Assembly (NCBI RefSeq): GCF_921293095.1
Contig: NC_060254.1
Location: forward strand, 62,418,069-62,482,068
DNA: 64,000 nucleotides
From: Ischnura elegans
Lineage: Eukaryota; Arthropoda; Insecta; Odonata; Coenagrionidae
Reading direction: 5' to 3'
A program made the position numbers and the translations under genes. The notes under the pieces are model-generated. The model was not told where the DNA came from, did not search any database, and saw nothing but the letters and a program-made list of their open reading frames with translations. The stretch's first letter is position 1. The number at the start of each line of letters is the position of its first letter. Positions 44,811 through 54,936 of this stretch are shown piece after piece.

Positions 44811-46116
44811 GTCTTTTCTGACGAAGTTAACCATATCTTGCGGACGCCAACGTACTACGGAAAATCAGATCATATAAATGAAATAAGAGAGATAGATTGT
44901 AGAACAGACAGATTCCGAATGTCATTTTTTCCACGATCAATAAGAGATTATAACGGCAGCAATAGAACTCGTAAATAGATTGCATGACTTGTAGTGTAGC
45001 CTACTAACCTATGTAAAACTTAATGCATGTTTCTGAATTTCTATTCTATATTCTATTTCTAACAGCATATAGTAGTATAGTTTGTTATCATACGGGACGT
45101 TTTTTGGACGGTGTGGTGTGCATGTGGGAGTCCAAATGCATGCTGGTGATTGATCACCCCCTGCCAAACACCCTAGAGGTGGCTCGCAGGGTATAATGTA
45201 AATGTAGATGTAGAATTAAATTTGGAAAAAATGCGTCGTAATGAATTTCTTGAAGAAGAATAACGTCCTACAACGCAGCTATATTATTGGGGGAGCCAAG
45301 TAGAGACTGTTGAATCCCTGAAATATCTAGCAGTTAGACTCAATAATGATCTATCGTGGAATAAACATATTCGAGAAATAACCGGTCAAGGTAATCGTAA
45401 AATGGGTTTTATTAAAGGAATATTAGGACAGTGCGACGACAAAGTGAGAGAAATTAGCTACTTTTCCCTCGTTAGACCAGATTTGGAATACGCTGCCAGT
45501 GTTTGGGACCCTCATGATTGGAAAATAGGCTAAATCTTTTAGACAAATTCAAAAGCAGTGTCTTTTCTGACGAAGTTAACCATATCTTACGGTCGCCAAC
45601 ATACTACGGATTATTTCTAACAGCATATAGTAGTATAATTTGTTGCATGTTGGAGTCCAAATGCATGCTGGTTATTGATCACCCCTGCCAAACACCCTAG
45701 AAATGGCTCGCAGAACTTCCCAGAATTGAGAATGCCATTGTTCAGCGTGGAGCGAGAGGCCTTTCCTACCCCACCCCCAAGTTGCTGGATGCAGCGTTGC
45801 CAAGTCAGAAGGGGACTTTTATCGCTGATTGGATAAAATTCTTAAAAATCATCGTAGAAAGACGATCAAAAAACGCCCGTATTCCTGGTGTGATCAAGAA
45901 GACGATAAAGCCAATAAATTGTAGATAGCACTAAAAGAATTGTAAAATGCAAAATGTACTACACGTGGTTCAGATGGGTGGGGGCCCTCCCGGTGTTTTG
46001 GGTCCATCCCTCGCGAGCTCGGGTCCCCGAAAAGGGTCGGATTAGGCTCGAAGTCGAGGTTGGACCCTCATTAGCGCGGCTGACCGTCGGTGGTCCCCAC
46101 GAGAGCGACATTAACC
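44811..46116 (-). repeat. Right 1306-bp terminal inverted repeat
   Basis: Exact reverse of 38727-40032 wherever compared, including the truncated LINE frame (45518-45700 here, 39143-39325 there). The inner 380 bp encode IREIDCRTDRFRMSFFPRSI and a LINE A 3' tail; 45225-45540 hold VKYLGV-type and YFSLVRPDLEYAASVWDPHD remnants. Near-identity of the arms implies recent formation or ongoing gene conversion. Confidence 0.85.
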
Positions 46117-46124
46117 AGAAATAT
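46117..46124. repeat. Target-site duplication, right copy (AGAAATAT)
   Basis: Matches 38719-38726 exactly. The interrupted tandem unit continues right after it. Confidence 0.88.
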
Positions 46125-46164
46125 AATACGATGATGGTAGATCACGTGGTTTAGAAAATAATGT

Positions 46165-48175
46165 CCAACCGATTTTTTTTCATATCTCGTAATCCCAAAT
46201 TTTCACATCAATACTTACGGAACTTCACTCCTGCAATAGTTTCTTACTGACTTGTTTCCTAAACTTCGTCATTATACAGTAAAATTCGATTTTACTAGTA
46301 TACTTTCTCTGACGCATAATCTAATCCCTAGCCTTTCCCATTGCCAAAAGAGATTGAGGTACAATAAACACTCATGAAACAGGCAAGAAGAAAAAAAACG
46401 ATTGCTGTCGTCACCGATAGTGAAGGCAACTACGCGAGTTATCTCAAGTCATTAGAGCAGAGCAACGAAGTGTCTCTTCGATGGTTAGCAGTGTTAGCAC
46501 CAGGGAAGAGGGTGAGGAAGAGGTAAATAGTCACGAAGTTCGCGATTTAGGGGGTTCCCAAGAAGTTCCAAGATTTCAGCATTGAAAGATAATTTTAAAT
46601 ACCTCTTCTATAGCGGGGGTGTCTCATATTTCGAAAGATATCCCGCGAGAGAATAAAAATAAAACAGCAATCTTAAAAAATTGTATTCTGCAAAGAAATA
46701 ACGTCTTTCATTGATTACACCACTTCTTTCTAAGTTTAAATTAAGCCCTACGAAACACATTTTTGCACATTTCAATTCATACAGTACGTCGTCTTCTGTG
46801 CACCTACTATCGAATGACGGGTTAACAAACGTACTCAAGTTTATAACGACACAATAATATGACATTCAAAATCAACCATGCAGGAATTGACTTAGAGTTC
46901 TTTTGTTCACACTTCATACACGTCCTTGGCTGAGCTGAAGTCGGGAATGGCTGAATCTTAACGGAAGAGTGAGTAGCTAGAGATGATAACCTTGACAGGA
47001 AAGTTAATTAGGGAGCAAATTGCCTAGGTAGTCATCTAGTAGGTGTATTTCCAGCAATTTTTATGGAGACTGACCAGTATCAAGCGAAGGTCAGTTAATT
47101 TAATTAATTTCATGTTCCATACAGTAATCGTTAAGTTGCGCTAAAGCAAATGAGCGTACAATATATGCCATTTTCAAGAAATTTTCAAGGCATGATCCTC
47201 TAGCTATACTTCATTCACCAAGGGCGACAAAAAATAGGCGTTCCGTGACATATTTCCAGGAAATAGAATTTTAAATGCGCATTTTCATTAAGGCCCTTAC
47301 TACAGTGCATACCAAATTTTCCAAGAATAGGAAAACTTGATTACTGCTACATTATACACGTTATTTTCACTAAAACTTGACATAACGCTCGCCATAGAAT
47401 CATAATAAAAATAAAATCTATGCACGTCAGCGTACAATATTTTGAGTTATTGCCAAATGACCGCTATAAATAAGGTCAAGTGACGTTATTTACATGAAAA
47501 TGGCGCTTAGTTCGGCTTAAATATCTGGAAAGAGTACTAATTCACATACATAAGGATTTATTATGCACATTATGTGTCCCCTAATTTTGCTTTTTGACTT
47601 GGATGGATGTCGTCAATGATTATAATACATTTTTATAACAACACAGATCTTATTTCTTTTGGATCGCGCAGACGCGAACCTACCTCCTCAAGCAAGAATC
47701 TGCCTCATTGAACATACTTGGATGATACAGCTTCTCTCTAAATGTAATAAACGCCATAGACATACATTTTAAAAGGTATTCAATTCCAAAAATAAAAAAA
47801 TCAAGGAACTAGATGGCAGAGAATCTAAGACAATATCATATATTTTCCCTTACAATCTGCTCTTCACCATTACAAATAACTGGTTTTGGATGTAATGTTC
47901 ATGAAATATTATCAGATATTAGCATTGGGTGTAAATGGATGCGTGCACTCACACTTTCGATCATGATTTTACTTGAATGAAAGTAGAGCAACGATAAACA
48001 AGTTACGTAAATATTGCAAAAGGAAATAATCGATCGAGACACGTACGGGTGAATGTGACGTATGAGACGTAAGAAGAGTGATGTAGACCATCTAATGCAT
48101 ACAAGAGCGTAGTTAAGTTAATGCGCGAATATTTTGTGCGTAATATAATACATTATGATAACCTAACATAGAGGA
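46165..48175. other. No recognisable features
   Basis: AT-rich. A minus-strand frame at 46865-46608 carries words resembling RT linker sequence (KMCFVGLNLNL) but too little to call. Nothing else is supported. Confidence 0.4.
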
Positions 48176-48189
48176 TATTTTGAAAATAA

Positions 48190-48300
48190 AAAAATACTAT
48201 GTTATATTCCACACTTTATTTTAAATAGTACGACCCGGGTTTCTGCATATCATGCCATCATCAGGCTATGCAGTGAAATAAAATAAAGTATTTTTTTCAA
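48190..48300 (-). ncRNA. Hammerhead-like ribozyme motif, hairpin element 2
   Basis: On the minus strand: CTGATGA (48264-48258), stem II GCAT-GAT-ATGC, then GAAAC, CCGG, GTC (GTC at 48234-48232). The conserved boxes are canonical. Stem III would be only ACC/GGT with a two-base loop. Stem I is supported by an 11-bp perfect complement (ACTTTATTTTA at 48213-48223 with 48279-48289) plus outer AT-rich pairing. The short stem III is the form described for Penelope-linked hammerheads, which may act as dimers. The most convincing of the set; activity untested. Confidence 0.6.
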
Positions 48301-48489
48301 CATGAAACAGTTCCACAAAGTAACGCCGGCGACCGTGTCTTAAATTAGAGGATAATGTTTAAACAAAGTAGCCTCTATACCCCTCGCGTACCTCAAAATT
48401 GGCTCACTAACTATGAAGAAGGGCGCCATTCCATGTGTTCATAGTCAAAATTCACTAACTCTTGGTTAACCTTGTGGTATTCCATTATA

Positions 48490-48674
48490 AGTTTTTCCTG
48501 GATATACACAATTACTTACACCACTTTTTTATATATAAGAGCGCGACCCGTGTTTCAATAAATAATCATCATCATAATTAGCGCCTTATGATAATGATTA
48601 TACATTGAAACTCGGGTCACGCTCTTATACATAAAAAAGTGGTATAAGTAATTGTGTATATCCAGGAAAAACTT
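48490..48674 (+). repeat. Hammerhead-like hairpin element 3, palindromic
   Basis: Arms 48490-48560 and 48603-48674 are near-perfect inverted copies (GTTTTTCCTGGATATACACA outermost on the left). Each arm carries GAAAC, four bases, GTC on its own strand (plus: GAAACTCGGGTCACGC at 48607-48622; minus: GAAACACGGGTCGCGC). A CTTATGATAATGA stretch precedes the plus-strand GAAAC, a degenerate first box. Flanks beyond the arms match those of the 51.55-kb hairpin, so they are one family. Confidence 0.55.
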
Positions 48675-50172
48675 GTTCATAGTCAGCTTCACGGAATAGT
48701 TGACTTTTGGAAGTAAATTTCGAATTTCAATTTATTGGATCCGATTAGTAGCTCTTCACCATCGTCGAGAGGGAAGAGGTTTTTCCCGAGCTTCATTGAC
48801 ACGGTAATGTATTTATTCCTTTAAGGAAGTTGGTCAGAGAAACGAAATAATACGTGTCATTTGAGTGAAAATTCCGAAACATACTTTTGTAATTGTACCT
48901 CATCGACAGACGGCTGCGAAAAATATTTTATCCGTGCTACATTTTCTAGAAATTGCACTTGAAAGTCCCAATTTTTACACCACACTTAATAAGTTTTTAT
49001 CGCAAAGATGCTGCAACTGAAGTCAGATCACGTCTGTTACATGAAAATGGCGTTGCGGTCGGTTCAACTGACTCCTGTTCGCTTACTCACTTTTCCGAGC
49101 TATCTTAATACCTACCTGGAAAAAGCGTAAACAAAAATGTCAGGCTTGAAAGATTAAGATACTCTGTTCCATAATTTTCCTTGGAAAACTTGGCGCATGT
49201 CGACTGTGATAGCAAAAAAAAATTAAAATGAACATGCGAATAGCGATTGCGCAGTGGAGAACCTAATTCTACGAATATTTATGGTATTGCGCCACTTGTT
49301 TCACGTGAGACGGCAATGTCATGATGACACTTCATTGGTCCAAGACCTCGATGTCGGGAAACAAGTGATAAACGAGAGCTTCCACCGCAAAACGAAGTAA
49401 TTGTCATTTTCCTGATGCATAGGCTTACGATAGATACGATGGCCGCAAAAAAATCTTCCACCGTCATTTTACCACGACCTTGCCGTGTCATTTCAAATAA
49501 GCTAAATCTGAAGTTGTGCGGAGTAAATGCGATACTGGGATACCAGCAGTTTTTCATACACATGTAAATATGAAATGTAGAGACCTTCCCGCAATAAGTT
49601 TTGGTGATACCAAAGATGCACCACAAAGTTGCGAACAAAATTCGCTAGCTACATGGAAATAGTTCAGCAGGCGGCATTCATAGCAGAAAAACCTTCAAGA
49701 AAAATATAACAATCGTTGTTTCTGACTATTTTGAAACTAAATGTTACCTCCTGATGACAAATTAATAACTGTGAGACAGCGGTATTTCATCATGAATATG
49801 AACAAAATGGCTAACGTCGATAACCAAATTGACCTTTACAGTCTCAAGGCAATATCCTTAGCTATACAAAAAACGACGTAAATATGCATTCAGAAAATTG
49901 ACGTGCTGAAAACGTAAAATATTTTAGGACGGAGAGAGAAGCTTCGGGTGACTGCAATGATGGATAGAAAGACAACTTCCGGATAAAGGGACGCTTGCTC
50001 CAAGGCTTCCACTCCCAAAGGCTAACAACTAACCAAGGCCGTAAACCAGCGAGTGGAGGGTTCAAAAACCAGGAAAAAATTCTGAGGGCGTACTCCCTCT
50101 CCTCCACTTTATGGAGACGGATTACTCGCGTAAAAGTTGTCTATCATCTTGAAATTTAATGGATATGCTGAT

Positions 50173-50471
50173 CAGTGGCGCAGCGAGGGTGGTTTTGGGG
50201 GTTAAAACCCCCCCCAGAAATCAGAGAAATATTTAAATTTAATCCATTTTACTTTAATGGATTGATATTACTAATATAATAGTGTAAGTATTAATAAAAT
50301 AACCCTCGGAAAGCCGTAAAACTCACCCTTTCGAATTGTTTATCTTAAAATTCCGCCATGTATTAATCTCGCACCTACCGCTTATCCTGATGGGTATTCC
50401 ATACCCCCACACACCCCGGTATTAATTGCACCTAAACCCCCCCCCAGTCTTAATTCCTAGCTGCGCCCCTG
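50173..50471. mobile_element. hAT-type MITE, copy 2
   Basis: Begins CAGTGGCGCAGCGAGGGTGG, ends AATTCCTAGCTGCGCCCCTG, 299 bp, flanked by ATGCTGAT and ATGCTGAG (7 of 8). The interior follows copy 1 at 22348 almost base for base. Confidence 0.87.
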
Positions 50472-50477
50472 ATGCTG

Positions 50478-50590
50478 AGTACATCTACATATTACCCTAC
50501 GAGCCACCTCTATGGTGTTTGGCAGGGGGCTATCAATCACCAGCATGCAAGGCGATCCCCACTTGCATACCACACGGTCTTAAAAATATT
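50478..50590 (-). repeat. LINE A 3'-tail fragment
   Basis: ACATCTACATATTACCCTAC, GAGCCACCTCTATGGTGTTT and CAATCACCAGCATGC match the reversed LINE A tail. It lies directly against the MITE's right flank. Confidence 0.7.
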
Positions 50591-51113
50591 ACTCATACTA
50601 ACACATATACGTCAACAGTCATTCAAAGGCAACACTTGTCAACGGTTAGTAATTCCAGTAACAAATCCAATCCAGTTTAATACAATGGAAAAATAAAAAC
50701 ATGCATTGAGTCGTCCTCACGAGTGACGCCATTAGTTTCCCTATCGAAACACCGACATTATTCCGCATAGTGCGAAGAAAGTACGACATTTTAAGCCTCT
50801 CTGTTTTGCAGTCATCTCCTTAATTTTGTTCTCCTGTTCACGTACACGATAGTACGACGGTAAGCGAAGGATATTTCACTTAGTCTGATAAAAAAACAGC
50901 CATTATACTGCACTTTATCGTTTGATTGGCAAAACAATATGAGATGGATTGGATATCGCACACTGATATTTGTAGTATGTTCTTGTTTCCTCGCTGTTTG
51001 GTCGATGATTTTATGTCAAATTAAGAAATAAACACCGATTATTTATTGATCCCACGCCTCGGTTTCCACAATTAAATTAAATTCCACTTTTCCACGATTA
51101 TTTTAATGCGCAA

Positions 51114-51146
51114 GACGCGTTTCGGCACACAGAGCCATCATCTGGC
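51114..51146 (-). ncRNA. Hammerhead-like core, degraded
   Basis: The minus strand reads CAGATGATGGC, TCTGTGT, GCCGAAAC, GCGT, C. Stem II GGC/GCC is intact and GAAAC-NNNN-GTC spacing is kept, but the first box is CAGATGA instead of CTGATGA and no paired arms remain. Confidence 0.4.
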
Positions 51147-51550
51147 ACAAAACATCACAATACATGAGGACATCACATTCATACATTTGAGGAAGAGGTG
51201 GGGAAGATATCACGAGTTTAAAGAAGGTTTGGGAAACAGACGTAGTGTGGGGAGACGGTGAGAAAACAGACAACCGAGGAGATATGGAAAAACCAGGGGT
51301 ACAATAAACTCTAGTATTAGCTTAAGAAGACCGACACCGGAAAAAACAGGGAAACGTAAGGCCAAAGTATAGGATGGGCAAGGTAAAAGAAAGGCACGCG
51401 TGTCAGTACAAATGGAGAGGAGGGAGTGGGTAGCGAGGTGAGGAAGATGTGGGGGAAAGACTCCTCCGAAAGGGTGACTGAAAAAGGAGTATGAATAGAA
51501 TTAGCAGCAGTTCATAGGGAGTATTGCAGGCGAAAAAATGGAAATAAATA

Positions 51551-51692
51551 AGTTTTCTTGGATCTTATACAATTACTTATACCAGGCGTAAATTAATTTG
51601 TGCCTGTTGATGATAGTAATTCATCGAAACCCGGGTCGCGCTAAATAAAAAAAGAAGTGGAATAAGTAATAGTTTAAGATCCAAGAAAACTT
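51551..51692 (+). ncRNA. Hammerhead-like ribozyme motif, hairpin element 4
   Basis: Arms 51551-51580 and 51663-51692 pair at 28 of 30 positions. The loop on the plus strand holds CTGTTGATGA, a weak stem II (GAT/ATC), then GAAAC, CCGG, GTC (51604-51637). The first box has an extra TT before GATGA. Same family as 48490-48674. Confidence 0.52.
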
Positions 51693-51967
51693 ATAATGGA
51701 ATATCAACAAAGTTAGTAATTAGTTAGTGAATTTTGGAAATAAATAAATATCGCTTTACTTATTAAACAAAATAATAATCGTCATAACCGGCGACATAAC
51801 GCCCCGTGGGCGGCACCGAATGCACCCCGCAGACAATTTTTCTACCGGGAACCATGCATGGCTGCCTTGTCATCATTGACCCGGCGGGAAAGCCAAGAAG
51901 CGTCGCCAAACGACGGTAAAACCCCAGAGAACACTTCATCTATAATGTACCTATACATTTCAATATA

Positions 51968-52916
51968 CGAGGGTGTATTGAAAAGTAAGGTCTCCAACTA
52001 CACCATTTCCGAACGCGAGTTAGCGGGCGAAACTTAACAACAGCACTGCAATCCTTGGTTATTAAGCCGAAGTGTACAACCACCCACGTGGCCCTAGCCC
52101 GCTCAGTCGCTGCGTAACAGTTGTTTAGGATGGAGCTCTCGCTTAGCTCGCCCGCCAGGGGCGAACTTCGCTCAGTCATACGATTTTTTAATGCAAAAGG
52201 ATTTTTCCACTATGAATGCATCGCCACTGTACGGTGAAAGGTGTATGGACATCAAAAACATGCGGAAGTAATGTCGGGAGTTTTCTGATGGACGGGAAAA
52301 CGTCCATGATATTCAGCGGTCGGGGCAACCGAGTTTGCCAGAATCAACGGCGCTCGAATTGACTAGATGGTTCGCCATAACCAGAGAATTATTTTTAATG
52401 ACATAAATTAAGGTCTTATTGAAGGCTGTGGCTACATTTCCCCGCAAAATAATGGGCCGGAGGTCCTCGGTTAAACAAGGTGTCCGCCAGAAGGGTCCCT
52501 TATGAAACGTGCTTGCATCATGACAGTGCGCGTCCACATGTGTCACATCACAGGACCAACCTATTCAATGAATTCGGTTGGGATATCCTGGACCACTTTC
52601 CTTACAGCCTGGACGTTGTCCCAAGCGACTACCACTTGTTTCCCGCTCTAAAAAACACCTTAGGGGACAGAAATTCAAGTCAGACGGGGAGGTGCAAGAA
52701 GCAGTCGTCAGTTGGTTTCGCGAACAGGCGGGAGAGTGGAGTGACACTGGTATTTAAAAGCTGGTTGAAAGGAAGCTAAAAGTACTTGATCGTCAAGGCA
52801 ACTATTTAGAAAAATAGCTACTTGCTCAACCTTTCCAATGATGTTCGCAAATTTGAGAATAAATTGATTTTCCAAGAATGAGAAAATAGGAAACCTTACT
52901 TTTCAATACACCCTCG
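51968..52916 (+). mobile_element. mariner-like element, internally deleted
   Basis: The ends CGAGGGTGTATTGAAAAGTA and TACTTTTCAATACACCCTCG are perfect inverted repeats bounded by TA on both sides. 949 bp is shorter than the ~1.3 kb of a complete mariner. Remnants of the transposase follow in order but in shifting frames: RFFNAKGFFHYECIATVR, GKRPWYSAVGAT-type region, then LHHDSARPHVSHH, LGYPGPLSLQP and VSWFREQAGEWSDTGI. HHDSARPHVSH carries the second catalytic Asp and is the diagnostic mariner block; the usual third Asp motif YSPDLAPSDYHLF is present as YSLDVVPSDYHLF. Confidence 0.88.
52480..52779 (+). pseudogene. mariner transposase C-terminal remnant
   Basis: A frame of about 99 codons reads ETCLHHDSARPHVSHHRTNL, FNEFGWDILDHFPYSLDVVP, SDYHLFPALKNTLG and then leaves the native frame. 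The Asp of HHDSARPH and of SLDVVPSDYHLF are kept, but the N-terminal half is fragmented and the last part shifts frame, so no active protein is made. Confidence 0.82.
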
Positions 52917-53849
52917 TATTACACATTTCTACATTAGAATAATTAACAATCGCTTAGTGTGCATATATGCCAAGTAGTTCAAAGCTTCTACCTTCGAGGT
53001 AAGATTCAAATCGTTTCGGTGGTTCTCAACCAATGGTCTGCCAGAACCTCGATAGCGGTCCGCCGATCAAACACAAAATAAACAATAGTAGGGAATTTGA
53101 ACTAGGTAGAGGAAAATGTAAGTATTATGCAATTCCTAATTGTGTAAAACACCGGTTTTACTAAATAGCTTGTTGCATTTCATTTTGGAGAAATCTTAGG
53201 GGTGAGTTATTCCACTTCCCATTATCCCACCAATATATAAAGATTTAACGGTGTCTGTGAGTTCATACGCCAGTCTGTTACTCAGTCACACAAATAAACA
53301 CCGAACGCATAGGAACAAAAGTTGGCAAGGAAATAGTTGACGCATCTGTTTCACGTGTAGGCTACATAAAAAGGGTCTTGGTGCACTAGGAAAACCTCGA
53401 GGACCCTCTAATCATTAAAAAATAGTCCCCGTGAATAATTTTTCCTCGAGTTAGAGGAATATAAAATGTACATTATGCAAATATTGTTAAGAAAGCTCTC
53501 TCAATTATTAAAATATTTTTTCTTCGCCAGAAGACGACTCTAATACTGAAATACAACCAATGCAAACATAGTCGTATTAATGAATAATTTGAAGCCATGA
53601 TTTCTAACACGCCACAAGTCCACTTGGAAGGAATTTGGGATGAACAGATTTTTGTGCATGCTTGGGGCTACTAGTCATTTCTTCGATTTTTTCTATGCAT
53701 AATTATTACAAAAATCAACGCATTTATTTATAGGGAAATTTGACGTGGTGGCTATGAAAATGTACACGATGAGTTGATTGTCTCAAAACTTTGCTTCATG
53801 GAATTGTGCTGTTTTGGAATTCACCGCTTTTTTCTTTGAGAATGTTGGT

Positions 53850-54045
53850 CTGATGAAGACAATCGTCGAGGGAAAAGTAGATGGCAAAAACGGAAAGGTA
53901 AGACTTCGAATGAAATATTTATATGGAACAGATAAAGAAGGATGTGAAGAATAATTAATACGTAAGTGAGAAAAGATTAGTTGATAGAATTGAGTGGAGA
54001 GCTGCATCAGAACAATCTTAGGATTATTGACCAGTGATGATTTCT
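53850..54045 (+). mobile_element. LINE D 3' fragment
   Basis: TGATGAAGACAATCGTCGAG, AAAAAGATTAGTTGATAG-type and GAATTGAGTGGAGAGCTGCA in order, then TTAGGATTATTGACCAGTGA, the family's 3' end as at 37080-37255. Confidence 0.72.
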
Positions 54046-54734
54046 TTGACGAGCTTACCACAATCGGTCCATCCTCGGGGAGTCCTTCCATCGCAGGCGG
54101 TCGAGTGGCTCCGGTTGGAGGGATGCTGGAAAGAGCCTCACAGATAAAAGAGTCTGGTCACAGTTGCCTCCTCTTCGGGTGCTTGTCGCTAAGCTAGCAC
54201 GAGTGGATGCAAGCCCCAAGCAGGCCGCTGAGGGACCTTTCCCCTCCGCCCCCCCGCACATACCCACCCATCCCTTTGCGTAAAGTGGTGGGGGCGGGGG
54301 AGAGAGGAAAGAGCACCCAGCCCTCCCCCACCGCCCACAAAAGGGGATGTTGAGATCACCCCATCGAGGCGAATCGCACTCTCGGCCAGTTGAGGAACAG
54401 CCGCACGACGAGGAAGATAGCGCGGACGTCTTGTGAACAGCGGGGACAGTGTCCCTTCCCCTCCAGCCTCAACGGCCTTCGAACCGCGTGTGTGGGTCAT
54501 CGGAAGCATCTTCCCAGTCTCCTCTATCCACAGTTTGGTTTGATAGGAAGTGCCTGTTGGACTTCAGCAGGGCGTGGTGTAGCATTGAGTCCGTTTCTCC
54601 CACTCGAAGGAGAACAGGACTTCTTTTCATGGTTTTGGACCATACTTTTCTCCGCAGAACTCTAGTGCCCATTTGGAAAGGGAGTGACACAGTGAGGGGG
54701 GAGACAGTCTCTAAGAACTGAGCCATTCCAGACT

Positions 54735-54740
54735 TATAAA
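54735..54740 (+). promoter_or_regulatory. Possible TATA box
   Basis: TATAAA 42 bp upstream of the start at 54782. It would leave a 5' leader of only ~15 nt if used, so it may be coincidental; an upstream non-coding exon is an alternative. Confidence 0.25.
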
Positions 54741-54781
54741 TTTCTCGATTTTGGTTGGATTTTTCGTGACTCGATTTCGCC

Positions 54782-54936
54782 ATGAGGCGACTCGCCCAGT
54801 CGTCTCCTCCCCGTTGGTTGGCGGCGGTGTTTGTCTGCACTGCCGCATTGGCCCACCATGCGTTGGCAGATGAGGAGGTAGCCGCTGTCGAAGAAATCCA
54901 GACGACTACCGTGGCGACTCCGGAAGTCAAGAACAG
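54782..54936 (+). CDS. First coding exon of a secreted-protein gene
   Basis: ATG at 54782 in good context (CGCCATGAG) opens 51 codons plus two bases that end exactly at a consensus donor, AACAG|GTAAGT (54936/54937). The N-terminus has a charged start (MRR), a hydrophobic core (WLAAVFVCTAALA) and a small-residue site (HHALA|DEE), a standard cleavable signal peptide of about 29 residues. The mature part begins DEEVAAVEEIQTTTVATPEV, acidic and threonine-rich. I do not recognise the family; a secreted or cuticle-type protein would fit. The next exon must begin in phase 2. An acceptor TTGCTTTTCGCAG at 55597 has that phase and gives about 42 codons to a stop, but its product does not look like a natural continuation. 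The block is CpG-rich, unlike its flanks. Confidence 0.72.

Larger units (their letters stand above)
38727..46116. mobile_element. 7.39-kb composite foldback transposon, unassigned superfamily
   Basis: Both ends carry a 1306-bp inverted repeat (38727-40032 and 44811-46116, position sum 84843) that matched at every stretch compared, without gaps. The termini read GGTTAATGTCGCTCTCGTGG inward. An exact 8-bp duplication flanks it. A second inverted pair of 625 bp (41868-42492 and 44182-44806, position sum 86674) lies inside with one noted mismatch. The repeats and interior contain captured LINE A and pogo fragments. No transposase of its own is visible, so it depends on another source. Long TIRs recall Foldback and Galileo (P superfamily) elements, and an 8-bp TSD is shared by P, hAT and others; the GGTTAATG terminus did not let me decide. 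Confidence 0.85.

Noticed and set aside
49279..49638. 119-codon minus-strand frame
   Set aside because: No motif, no splice borders, composition like translated AT-rich DNA.
53019..53085. Possible hAT left end (GGTGGTTCTCAACCAATGGTC)
   Set aside because: Only one end is seen, without TIR partner or duplication.
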